The notes under the pieces were generated by a model. The model saw only the letters and a list, made by a program, of their open reading frames with translations, was not told the DNA's origin and ran no database searches. A stretch of DNA of 64,000 nt from Spironucleus salmonicida (Eukaryota > Fornicata > Diplomonadida > Hexamitidae). The DNA lies in contig CM035320.1 of NCBI GenBank assembly GCA_000497125.2, positions 1,571,197 through 1,635,196 on the forward strand, in the 5' to 3' direction. Below are positions 48,933 through 59,466 of the stretch, one piece after another. Position 1 is the first letter of the stretch, and every line of letters begins with the position of its first letter. Position numbers and translations under genes: made by a program.

Positions 48933-51068
48933 ATGACTGCTTAACAGCAACCACCTCTACCTTTATGTTTACCTCCAATAATTGAAGATAAAAAGTAAGG
49001 TAAAAAATATTAAACAAGTAATGTCTTAGGTAAAGGAGGATTTGCAGCAGTCTTCAAAGTGACCGATATGGAAACAAATGAGGTTTATGCTTGTAAAGTT
49101 ACTCCTATTGAGCGACTTTCAAAGCCCAAACTCGTGGAAAAATTTAAATAAGAGCTAAAAATTCATAAATAATTAGATTTTTAATATATTTGCAAGGCTC
49201 ATTCATTTTTCTAGGATAAAACAAATTATTATTTATTGCTTGAAATTTGTGAGGCGTATTCTCTGTCATAATTATTTAGAAAACGAAATGGGTTGATAGA
49301 GGAAGAAATATAAAGAATTTCTTATGAGATTTTATCTGCATTGGCATATTTAAAAAATTTAGGCATTATACATCGAGATTTAAAGGCATCTAATGTATTT
49401 TTAAAGAAGGCAAATGGTTGTTTTGTTACAAAATTAGGCGATTTTGGTCTGTCTGCATAAGTCGTTAATAATGAATTAAGATATACCCTATGCGGAACTC
49501 CAAACTTTTTATCACCTGAAATTATCGCGTCTCATGTTGCTAAACGGTTGGCAAACCAAGTTAATTGTGATGTTAATATTGACATAGACTGTAAAAAATT
49601 ATGTTAAGATTTACCTGATATTTTTTAACATGGCCATGGATTTGCTACAGATGTTTGGAGTTTGGGATGTGTTATCTATTAGCTAGCATTTGTAAAGGCA
49701 CCATTCGAGTCATTGTCTATTCCTTAAACTTATAAAAAGATATTAAATTGTGATTATACATTCCCTAAGGATGTATAATCATAGCGAAAATATTCTTAAT
49801 ATTTTTATAAATTTATTTCTTCAATGCTATCAAAAAATCCATAAAATAGACCAACTGTAGAGCAACTATTACTTGATCCTTGGATTTAATCTGGTAAATC
49901 TGTTAGATTGATTGGTTTGCCTGAGTAAGTAATGAAGTCAGACCTCTCAATAAATTATCTTTAATCATAACCAATGTAAAAGTTTCTTAAGTATAAAGAG
50001 AGTGTAGAGTAACGATGTGCTAAAATAGCCCCACTTAACGATTTATTTCCTTAAGCGTCAAGTTAAACGTAGACTTTATAATAATTTTTGTCGTAAAATT
50101 TTTCTACTTTTACAATAAATTAAGTTAAGTACCAGACACCTGACATTACAAAAATTTAACCTTGGTATGGGTGCTAATTCACTAGTCATAATATTACTCC
50201 TATAGGTACAGATCCATTTGATGATTATGAAAGAGCTGGTCATTTCTCTCACAATATGAAGTTACCATACACGAGATTTCACTAAGTTTAATACATTTAT
50301 GCTTGGTGTGATTATTCTAGCTAGTATGGTATTGCTTACTAAATTAGTACTGGAAGTATTGGTGCTCTTTTTAACGATCTCACCAGTATTGTAATTAGCC
50401 CATCTAAAGTATTTGGAGATTATACTACTGAGCGGAGCATTGTTCAACGATTTTCGTATAAAAATGGGTAAGAGGTTGTTGGAAATAAAAAATGGGCACT
50501 AATAGTTTATTTTGCAGATTTATTAGAAACAAGATCAATCGCACCTATTCTTAAAGAATAATTAGAAAACGTTGATTAACTTTTTATAGATGGAGAATTA
50601 GCAAAGTTTTATAATGATGCACAAAGTTTTACATTAGAGATATTTAATGAGAAGTATGCTAAAGAGGTTGCCAAAATTAAAACATTAGAGCTTAGAGACT
50701 CTATTTAAAAATTATCCCAAGCAGGCCCCGTTTTAGATTATAATTTTTCAGAAATTGAAAATATTTTCTATGATAAGCTATGTAGATATGCTAAAGAACC
50801 ATTAATGCGACTAAAGAAATGGAAAAATGATTCAGGGTAAATCTCTTTTTATCTTTATAATGATTAGTTCTAATGTAATAATTAGTCAGATCATACTAAG
50901 ATTGTAATTAATTAAACTTATCTTATTCTGTTAAACGAATCTAGATAAATAATTATTTATAACAGCTAACTTATTTACAGTAAAGAATTTATTGATTCTG
51001 AGTTGTATAAATATATAACTTAGATTTTGTAAAATGTGACAGGTCTTTATTAAGAATTGACCAAGTGA
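48933..51068 (+). CDS. PLK: Polo-like kinase
   Basis: 711 residues, the usual PLK length. Kinase domain: glycine loop GKGGFAAVFKV (from 33), ATP lysine K55 (VYACKV), catalytic HRDLKASN (147-154), DFG D170 (KLGDFGLS), activation end CGTPNFLSPEI (from 187; PLKs have CGTPNYIAPE). Between this and FATDVWSLGCVIYQL (D240) there are about 30 extra residues (VNCDVNIDIDCKKLC and neighbours). The C-terminal half contains a polo box around residues 455-535: WCDYSSQYGIAYQISTGSIG then ALFNDLTSIVIS, close to WVDYSNKYGLGYQLS...VLFND. A second polo box is weaker near the end. PLKs control mitosis and basal-body or flagellar duplication. The kinase should be active on its motifs. Assignment is firm. Confidence 0.92.
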
Positions 51069-51119
51069 GAAATTTTTATTATTATATATTATAATTTAGA
51101 AAACATACTTAAACAATTA

Positions 51120-51986
51120 ATGAACGAAAAATTATGCTAAATGCAATTAAATTTAGACTTAAAATATCAATTATAGAAGATAGCCTGTGATAACAAATTA
51201 CTAGCTGAGTAATATGAATAACTATAAGATAAACATAAGAATCTTTAGGATGTTTTTAATTAGCAATAGACAATTATTTCTGAATAATCAGAATTGTTAA
51301 ACAAAGTATAAAAGTAAAAGTAGAAATTTAAACTTTAGTTAGAGTAAATAAATGATCCTAGCTTAATTAGTAATAAAGACTATTAGATGTATGTTTAGTA
51401 TCATAATTTTGTTAAAATGCTTTAAAATATCAAAGTCTCAATACCATAAATTTTTAAATTTAAACAATAAGCTTTAAATACTTCGTTAAATAGGTTACTT
51501 TAATCTGTAACAAGAGTAAATAAATCTGTTATTCAAAAAATATATTAGCTTAATCAATATCGATTATCTTCAAATATTATTATAACATAATAATAAGAAA
51601 AAATAGATCAATTGATTTCAAAAATCGATTAACTGTAAAATTAAGATTAACTAACATAATAGAAACTTTAATCACTTGAAAATAGAAGCTTACTAAATGA
51701 AAAATTGGTATAAAAATTGCTATGTGAATTACACTCATAGATAAATTACGGTGAAAATAATGCAGCAATACTAAACTAATAGCAGAAAGAGGATAAACTA
51801 TTAAATGAGAAGATAGTTTTAAATATTTAAAGCCAACTTGCTGCTAATTTATCGTTCTAATAATCGGTAAGCAATAAAGATACTAATATTTCTGATAAAT
51901 ATAAACAGTAATTATTAAATATGACCGTCTAAAAGGACATTCTTATTAATTTAGTGTAAAAACTTTTTGCAAAATAATAATAGTGA
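51120..51986 (+). CDS. Gln-rich coiled-coil protein, 288 aa
   Basis: ATG 51120, 20 bases after the AT box ATTATATATTATAATTTAGA, to TGA 51984-51986 (context TAGTGAATAT). Coiled coil is predicted over most of the length: residues 1-100 (LDLKYQLQKIACDNKLLAEQ) and 160-285 are Gln/Lys/Leu/Glu heptads, separated by a less regular middle part (DYQMYVQYHNFVKMLQNIKV). No other domain was found. It lies between Polo kinase and importin genes without sign of a shared function. Confidence 0.7.
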
Positions 51987-52077
51987 ATATTATATCGTTA
52001 TATATTTATGATCATTCCACTTTCCACTTCTTGTGCATATGGATTATTAGTCTTTCATTTAGTTATTATAAACTCTG

Positions 52078-55000
52078 ATGACAGCATCTGACTAAACCAT
52101 ACGTTAAGAAACTGAAATCGGTTATTTTAATTATCGTTCCCAAGATCCATCCGATAATTTTGTTGATAATATGATACAATGTATTATCACACCTAGTGAA
52201 GTATCAGACTTTGCTGCTGTATTATTACGCTAAGATATAGATAAAAATGGAGATAAATGTTGTTTCCATAGACTTTCAGATGAGTCAAAATGCATTACTT
52301 ATATTGATAGTTTGTTAGCTTCTGTTGCATAATCTTAGTCTGATAAATTATTAATGGTAGTTGCCCATTGGTCAGTCGAGTTAATGATTAAAGATATAGA
52401 GATCCCAACTGTTTTTGGATTTATTTAATAAGCTTATCAAAGCGAACACGTGCGTGTTATGGCGGTAATGCTTGTAGCACAAATGGTTGATGCGTCCTAT
52501 TCTACTTTATAAAAATGGCCTTTTAATGTATTCGAATTTTTACAAATGTGTATTTAAGATTAAGATCATAAAGTTGCTAGATATACAATTTAAGCTATGG
52601 CTAAGATTTTAGTTAATAATGATACCACAACTGGCATGGATTAGAAGGCTGTGGTTGGTGTTATGACTATGATTATGTAGAGAATCACACAATCTATTGC
52701 TTCTAATGACGAACCGAATAGCATTAAAATGTTAGTATCCCTTTAAGATATAATTGGTTTTATTGGTGATTCAATCATTGAGTAAATTCCAGAAATAATT
52801 AAATTTTTATCTTAAATCTTAAGATCTAACTTTTCAGAAGAAATGAAATGTTAAGCCGTTCGTATTTTCTTAGATATAACTGAGACTATCAGCAACATTC
52901 GCAAATTTTTAGCTGATATCGTAGCCAACTTCTTAAAAGAGTTTATTCTTCCTAATACCTCTACTGTAACTGAAGATGATATTTAAAATTGGATATAAGA
53001 AGAAAATGATTTAGAATATCGTGCAGAATCTCTATAAGCTCTTTGTGAAGATACTTTCGAATCTTGCTCCTATACATTAGGTAAATAAATAATCTAGCCT
53101 CTATTATACAACGCTGCTATTATGGCAAATAAATAACCTTAAAACTGGAGATAACTTTTATGTGTCTTAAACGCAATATGTTTCTCAGCCGAAGGTATTC
53201 AAAATGTTTGCAAGCAGAAAGACATTGATAATTTTTGCAAATAAGTTTTAGCAAGCTAAGATAATCCAAACCCCAGAGTCAGATATGCAGTTTTACAAAC
53301 TATAGGCCAACTTTGTACTGATTTCGCTCCTTAAATATAAGTAAACCATAAGATTATCATGTCTTGCATCATGAAACTGGCATAAGACCCAGTTTCCAAA
53401 GTTGCTTATCATGCTGTAGCAGCTGCTATCAACTTTAATTCAGGACTTGACTATGAAGGTTCTTACCAATATATTGAGTAATTTGTATTAATTATGAAGT
53501 TTGCATGGGGATCAGGCTCTATGGATGGCTAAACTAACGCGTTAACTTTGTTAAGCTCTTTGTGCGAAGTTCTTGATAAGGAAGATTTAACACCAATTTT
53601 GTAAGATTTAATGCCTGGTATTTTAGAGCAATTCTAAACAACTATGGAGGCTATCAAAAATGTTCCAGAATTCAATAAAAAGTAATAGGAGTTTATTACT
53701 GCTATTTTATAAGCTATTTCTATGTCTTCAGAGGAAGTCCCAGAATTATTCATCGGTATTGCTGAAAATATTTTGGATAATTTGATGATTATTGTACAGC
53801 GTTCGAAGTAATAAGAAGAGCATGAGAATTTTTCAAGTGCATTCTCTGCAATTCAGCGCTTAGCTCCATCTTGTACAGGTAAAATGTAATCTTATATCAA
53901 CTAATTGTATCCAATAATTACTGATGTTTTAAAGAATAAGGCTATTGACGTTGGTACAGGTATTGAAAATGAAGGCGAGGTTAAATTTAACGAGCATGTC
54001 ATATCTTTGTAAACTGCTGTTTTCCTCGCCCTTGTTGATTTCTTAGAAAAATTCCCTGAATCTTTCAAGGAATATTTCTAAGAACTTACCACTTAAATTA
54101 TCGATTTTAACACATTAGCAATGGATGGATTGACTGTTGCTAGATTACTTTGTATGGCTTAGTTGGTTGCGGTCGCTCATAAATGTGGCTTTAATGTTTA
54201 AGAGTTCCACACAATGATGTTCCCTATTTTCATGAAAGAGATATTGCCAGAAGATCCTACTGATGAATCGTGTCAGTATGATCTTGAATAGGTTGCTGAC
54301 TGCATTGATGGTGTTGCTACATATGTTGAATCATATTTAGAATATGTAAAGGCGACTAATGATACTTCAGTTTATAACGAAACTATATAATAGTTTATGA
54401 ATGCTTTATAATATTTAGAGAAGTCTGCTGCCCACATTTTCAAAGAAGAATTTGAAGATTTGGACGGTGAATTAGAAGACTTAGATGCCGATGAGTAAGA
54501 GGCAGAAATTGAAAGATTAGTAGACAACTATGCTACTAGCATTGAGTCTTTAGGATTTGCATATTCCTGCTTTGTTTCAAAGCTTTAGGATATCAATGTC
54601 GTAAGTACATACGTAGTTCCAACAGCCCAGCGTTTTATTACTGCTGGATTGTAAACTTTACCTCAAATTTATTTTGTTACTGAAGGTATTGCTATCTTCG
54701 CAGATATTGTTGAGAAGTTTGACCCTTCTTATTATATCAATATTATTGAATCTGTTATCCCATAAGCTATGATGATGCTTTCTCAGAAACCTGATTGTTG
54801 GATTTTAGTTCAGTCGGTTTATTATATGATCGGCTAGTATATTTTAAAGAATCCTGCATCAGAAGTTGCTAAATCTGAATAATGCATTTCCTTTGCCGCT
54901 AAAGCTATAACTCAAGCGATTGCCGATGGATCTGATGAAGCATTACACTCCCATGATAATTTGGTATCATATCTTTTATTTGCTGGTGATGCCACCTTAT

Positions 55001-55332
55001 AATCAGAGTCTTATTGGCAGTAATGGCATGCTTTTGCGCGTGGAGTCAAAAATGATGGAGAGGAAGTATCTAATATTTCTAAGTATTTAACCTCTAAGTT
55101 AATCTAAAATGATGCTGGATGGATGGGTCGTGTTAATATGGCGGTGGACGTACTTGTTTTGTTATTCTTTGGTACTTATTACTCGGATATTAAAAATAGT
55201 GACGAGAATAAAGAGCTAGTCGAATAAATTCGTGCTATTATAAACAATGGTAATGTCTTGCCAATTGTTCAGGCGGCAGTTCAAAGTGGTGGCTCATTTG
55301 TTTAAAAGAACTATTAGAATTTTACCCAGTGA
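52078..55332 (+). CDS. IPO5: Importin-beta family karyopherin, importin-5/Kap121-like
   Basis: 1084 residues, close to importin-5 (about 1100), built of HEAT-type helical repeats throughout. The best match is NPRVRYAVLQTIGQLCTDFA near the middle, which corresponds to the importin-5 segment [40 protein letters not shown] resembles its acidic spacer followed by a repeat, and a strongly acidic stretch (EDLDGELEDLDADEQEAEIE) occurs where importin-5 has its late acidic loop. Karyopherins of this group carry ribosomal proteins and other cargo into the nucleus and are released by Ran-GTP. The start is the only ATG before the conserved N-terminal HEAT. The gene sits 92 bases after the coiled-coil gene with an AT box in the gap. 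Subfamily assignment is good but by eye. Confidence 0.87.
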
Positions 55333-55376
55333 TTGAGCTTTATTGAAATTTATAAGTATTTAAGAAAAGCTAAGCA

Positions 55377-55396
55377 ATATATAATAATATATTTTA
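55377..55396. promoter_or_regulatory. AT-only core promoter candidate
   Basis: ATATATAATAATATATTTTA lies 11-30 bases before the kinase ATG at 55407, in a 74-base gap. Confidence 0.4.
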
Positions 55397-55406
55397 ATTC
55401 TATATA

Positions 55407-56675
55407 ATGACATGTTTTACTAGCGTTGAGGCTCTTTCTCGCTATAGGTACAAATTTATAAAGTAGTTAGGGGAAGGAGGTCAAGGTAAAGTTGGATTAT
55501 ATGATGACGTTAAAAATGATATCTAGGTTGCAATAAAATGTTACGATATAAAAAACGTTTAATAAGATGAAATAAATTTCATCAAAAGAGAATTCTAGAT
55601 TCTATTATCAATAAATTAGACAAATGTGATAAAGTGTTAATAGCTATTAAATAATAAAGATTATTTGTTCTTAGTTTAGGAAGTTATTTAAGGATAATCA
55701 CTAATGGAGGTTCTAAATTCACTATCTGATTAACACAAATAGGATTCTTTTATTATTGATTAGATTTACTATTTACAATATACTCATATTGAAACGATTG
55801 TTGTACAACTTCTATTTACGTTGCATTATTTACACGAAAAAAAAATAATTCACAGAGATATAAAATTAGATAATGTAATGTATTCTTTTGTTACAAAAAA
55901 AGCAACTCTTATTGATTTTGGTTGTGCTAAAAGTGAAACCAAAATGGGAACTGTGAAAACAATATTAGGTACTATTGACTATATGTCACCTGAAATGTTA
56001 TTTGGATAAAAATACACAGATAGTACTGATATTTGGTCTTTAGGTGTGCTCATCTATAAACTTTTAACTAATTTATCACCATTTAAACCACGACATGCAG
56101 ATAATGCATCATTGTTTAATAAAATTAAAGATGCAGATTTTTATCCACTTCCCGAAAATGTCAATTAGTACCTTGAGAAAATTGTTAAGGAATGTTTAAC
56201 ACCAGATATTGCATTAAGACCATCTGCCAGTTAATTATTACTTAAATATTTTTCAAACTCAACTTAAGCACAGTGGATTTAGTTAAGTAGAAAGGACAAA
56301 TCTTCATATAGAATATTAAGTTTTAATTCAAGTATTAAGTTGCTATAAGTTAATAACATTGAGCTCTTAGTTGAAGAATTAGAATCTATCACTATTACGG
56401 AATCAATTCTCAGAAAATATTAAGCTATTTATTTAGAAGAGTAATATTAGTTAAATGTAGTTGCTAGATTACTACCATAATAAGAAAATCTTTTAATTTT
56501 TTCAACAAAAAACAAAGATAGTTTCTTATTTGATTAGGATATCAAATTCCATTAGTTATAGTAGCCAGATATAGAAATCTAAATACTACTGATGCTCAGT
56601 AATTATTATCCAGGTAACTAGCTTAATATAGGAGATATAGTTATTGAGACAAAGTAAGAAAAAGGTTGTTGTTGA
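55407..56675 (+). CDS. Ser/Thr protein kinase ending in Cys-Cys
   Basis: 422 residues. The kinase domain occupies roughly residues 15-285: glycine loop LGEGGQGKVGLYDD, VAIKCY lysine, catalytic HRDIKLDN (149-156), DFG as LIDFGCAK (D170), and GTIDYMSPEMLFG then TDIWSLGVLIYKLL. All catalytic residues are present. The overall pattern is Aurora/PDK1/AGC-like or NEK-like; it is too divergent to place. The C-terminal 130 residues are not a known domain. The protein ends EKGCC, two cysteines at the very end, as in lipid-modified proteins, so membrane attachment by prenylation or palmitoylation is conceivable. No N-terminal signal was seen. Confidence 0.85.
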
Positions 56676-57024
56676 TTTTATGCATTTTTATTATTTAAAT
56701 AGATATTATTCTTTATTTTTTGAATATATGGTTTAACTAATTAATATAGAATAAAATAGAGCACATCGTGTCTAAAATTATCTAATGGTTCCGAATAACT
56801 TTTCTTAATTTATTAATATTTATAATATAAAATTATTTCTTTTGAATTTAAAATAATAAAGACTTCATTTATGATTGATTACATCATATATAGTAAAAAT
56901 TATATATTAAGAGTAATGTAATATAGTTATGTACTCATAATATGACAAAAATAAATTCCAATCTTTATAAGTTAAAGATATATTAGAATTAATATAAAAT
57001 TAATAAATAAAATATTTTCAATAA
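56676..57024. other. AT-rich intergenic stretch
   Basis: 349 bases between two kinase genes without a convincing frame. It holds several AT-only boxes, the last (TTAATATAAAATTAATAAAT) about 20 bases before the next ATG. Confidence 0.45.
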
Positions 57025-58077
57025 ATGCCTTATGAAGATTATGATATGACGCGACTTATGTTTGATTAGCTCGGTGAGGGGACATATGGTGCAATTTTTA
57101 AGATTAGGAGAAAATCAGATGATAAGAACTTCGCGTTAAAATTAGTAGATTAAAGATTTGCTGAAATGCAAAATTTAATTTAAGAAGCTCATCTATAAAA
57201 GTAATCTAAGCATGAAAATATTGCTAATATAGAAGAATATTTTGTGCAAGAAGAACGCCTTTATATAATAATGAGTTTATATGAAGGAGACTTATCGTAA
57301 CTTATAGAAAAATATAAATCGTAAAACAAGTAATTTTCTGATGATTATATACTTAAAATTTATTTACAATTAATTCAAGCACTAAATTATCTTCATAAAC
57401 TGTAAATTCTTCATAGAGACGTTAAACCATAGAATATGCTTTTGGACGAGGATCTAAATATTTATTTATCAGATTTTGGTATTGCTCGGGCAAATGAACA
57501 AGATTCAGGAAAAACAACAAATATAGGAACATAAGATTATATGTCACCTGAACTTTTTGAAAGTACGTCAGATTATGACTATTAACCTGATATCTGGGCT
57601 TCTGGGGTTGTTTTATATTAACTTATGACGTTAAGCCTACCTTTTTAATCTCATAAGCATCAGATTTCCTGCCAATTTATAGTGCCTAAAGTTAATAATT
57701 AGGAAAGTTAGTAGCACCTAGCTTAATTATTCCCATTAATATTCAGAGAGTATAAAAGTCGTATTACTTCAGCATAAATTATTGACTATCTCAATAGCGA
57801 TCAGGATATTAATCAGTTTTAGTTCAAAGATTTGTATTCCTAAAAAATATATACGTAGTTATCAAATAAATATAAATGTGTTATTGTAGATAAAGTTATA
57901 CGTAGAATGCTTAATTTATTATAAATTAGTGATAAAAACTTGATAACCAATATTGAATAAGGATTATAAGTAGAAAATGATGAGGTATAACAGTTAGGAA
58001 TTTAGGAAGGTGTGACTTTTAATGATGAAGAAATACACCAAATTCGACGAATAGCTATATGTTTATTAGATATTTGA
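57025..58077 (+). CDS. Ser/Thr protein kinase, NEK-like
   Basis: 350 residues. Glycine loop LGEGTYGAIFKIRRK, ATP lysine in FALKLV, HRDVKPQN (130-137), DFG D150 (LSDFGIARAN), activation segment GTQDYMSPELF and DIWASGVVLYQLM. All catalytic residues are present. HRDVKPQN, the short loop and YMSPEL are typical of NEK and related kinases, a class that is expanded in diplomonads (known for Giardia). After about residue 230 the kinase fold becomes divergent, with a Gln-rich C-terminal part. It converges on the TAF10-like gene with six bases between the stops. Confidence 0.85.
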
Positions 58078-58083
58078 AGTCCT

Positions 58084-58431
58084 TCACTCAATTAAGCCAT
58101 TGATTGTTTCTTTTGACATTATTTTATTTCCACTTAAACCTATAGCTCTTACCAGATTTTTACCAGTCATTGTGGTACTCTCTTAATTATCTAACGCTAC
58201 TCTCTCAAATATTCTACAATATTATTATTGAAGTCCCAATGCTACTATTTATAATAATTTTTAATCGTCAATATTGAATCCTCTTTTTTATAATTAAAAC
58301 TGTATAAAAGATTCAGGAATAGAGCAAGGTTATATAACTTTTTCTAATTCTAATAGTGCGTTATCTTCCATTTAATCTAATTTCTATGAAAGCGTATCGG
58401 GACTAACTTGTGGTTATAAATGTGTTTACAT
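58084..58431 (-). CDS. TAF10: TAF10-like histone-fold protein, 115 aa
   Basis: Minus-strand frame from ATG 58431 to the TGA ending at 58084. After an N-terminal Gln-rich lead comes SIPESFIQFQLQKRGFNIDD then QKLLQIVALGLQQQYCRIFE, which parallels the TAF10 core (IPDAVTGYYLNRAGF...D-x-RIIRLISLAAQKFISDI). A last helix follows (KNLVRAIGLSGNKIM), where TAF10 has LTMEDLTPALSEYGI. TAF10 is shared by TFIID and SAGA and pairs with TAF8 or TAF3/SPT7 through this fold. The short length suits the core domain alone. The match is by pattern, so the call is probable. It is divergent from a second histone-fold gene across only 56 bases. Confidence 0.62.
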
Positions 58432-58440
58432 TTTAAATAA

Positions 58441-58468
58441 TATTATATATTAAGTATTATATATTAAG
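58441..58468. promoter_or_regulatory. Divergent promoter with a tandem 14-base repeat
   Basis: TATTATATATTAAG occurs twice in direct succession (58441-58454 and 58455-58468) in the 56 bases between the TAF10-like gene and the histone-fold gene. It is a candidate bidirectional core promoter. Confidence 0.45.
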
Positions 58469-58487
58469 TATTAATTATTCTGTAGAA

Positions 58488-58766
58488 ATGGACAAACGAA
58501 ATAAGAAGAATAAGTTAAAATTTACAATGAAACATAGAGATTTTATTCAAAAAGATTGCAAAATAAATCTTTAAATTAAGGCAAAAACTTATTTAAGAGA
58601 ATACGTAGAAAAGCTTCTTATTAAAATTATATACCAATCCTAGCGCCAGGCTAATCAAAAGAAGCAGTAAATCATCCAATTCAATGACATAGCGACCATA
58701 ATTTTTAACGACCCACAATATGCTCTAATCGCAGCCATGTGTTTTAGCAAAAACCAACCTCAGTGA
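58488..58766 (+). CDS. Small histone-fold protein, H2A/NF-YC-type
   Basis: 92 residues, ATG 58488 to TGA 58764-58766. After a basic N-terminus (MDKRNKKNKLKFTMKHRDF) the sequence reads as three helices: INLQIKAKTYLREYVEKLLI, then IIYQSQRQANQKKQQIIQFN and DIATIIFNDPQYALI. The middle and last parts follow the histone-fold pattern of NF-YC, DPB3/POLE4 and CHRAC15 (F-x-x-x-L-x-x-x-A...R-x-T-I-x-x-D-I-A-x-A-I...F-x-F-L). Proteins of this class act as dimers in DNA polymerase epsilon, NF-Y or the ISWI-containing CHRAC complex. An ISWI gene lies in the same window, but no direct link is shown. The fold assignment is probable; the exact member is open. Confidence 0.55.
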
Positions 58767-58810
58767 AATTTATTACCTCGTATTATGTCTATTATATCAA
58801 ACTCTCCAAA

Positions 58811-59419
58811 ATGGCTTTTCAGCGAAAAAACATCAATTCGCGAAACCTGCACATGAAAATTACACCACTGCAGCTAAATCCCAAAATTGAGCCCCGCTAA
58901 AATCGTACGCCCCAGCAGCCGCTGGAATCGTACCTTGAGTTCGCGCCTAACATCCCAACTTCAAACACGCGAACCGAGGATGACTCACAGCTCAAAAAGC
59001 GCGTTATCGCCCTCGAGCTATAGACTCGAGAATAGCGGGAAATCAACCAAAATATGAATGACTTCCTGAACCAACAACAGCAGATCATTACACAGCTCGT
59101 TTCGGAGATGAATTTGCTTACGAAGCGCTTCCACACTTTGGACTCAGAAATTGTCAATTTGAACACACGCATGCAGCAGTGCGAGGGATCTAACGATGCA
59201 GTGAGCTATAAAGATGCGTTTAACCGACAGATTCAGGCTATCTAGTCCCAAATGAGCGTCGTTGGAGCAAAGCTAGATATTCTATAGAACGAAGCAAAAA
59301 GTGGAAAGAATACAACAGTTAGCCGGGACGAGTGGTAGTGGGGTCAGAATGTGTTGGTGGAGTAGATAAAGAACGTGGAAACGGCAATTAAGAACTTTTA
59401 GTTCAGCACAAAAAAGTGA
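58811..59419 (+). CDS. Coiled-coil protein, 202 aa, GC-rich gene
   Basis: ATG 58811 to TGA 59417-59419. An N-terminal Pro/Arg/Asn-rich linker (about 1-60) is followed by coiled coil over most of residues 65-200: LKKRVIALELQTREQREINQ, then FLNQQQQIITQLVSEMNLLT, and a later heptad stretch. The gene is distinctly richer in G+C than its neighbours and uses many CAG/CGC codons. Trimeric or dimeric short coiled coils of this kind are common in flagellar and nuclear-pore proteins, but no family was recognised. It starts 44 bases after the histone-fold gene. Confidence 0.65.
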
Positions 59420-59430
59420 TTTATTAAAAA

Positions 59431-59450
59431 ATATTAATATTATATCTTAA
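59431..59450. promoter_or_regulatory. AT-only core promoter candidate
   Basis: ATATTAATATTATATCTTAA lies 17 bases before the ATG at 59467, within a 47-base gap. Confidence 0.4.
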
Positions 59451-59466
59451 TAATTAGTTTAGTAAA

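Noticed and set aside
51120-51986. Operon of Polo kinase, coiled-coil protein and importin
   Set aside because: Each gene has its own AT box and the functions do not join; same-strand order alone is weak evidence in a compact genome.
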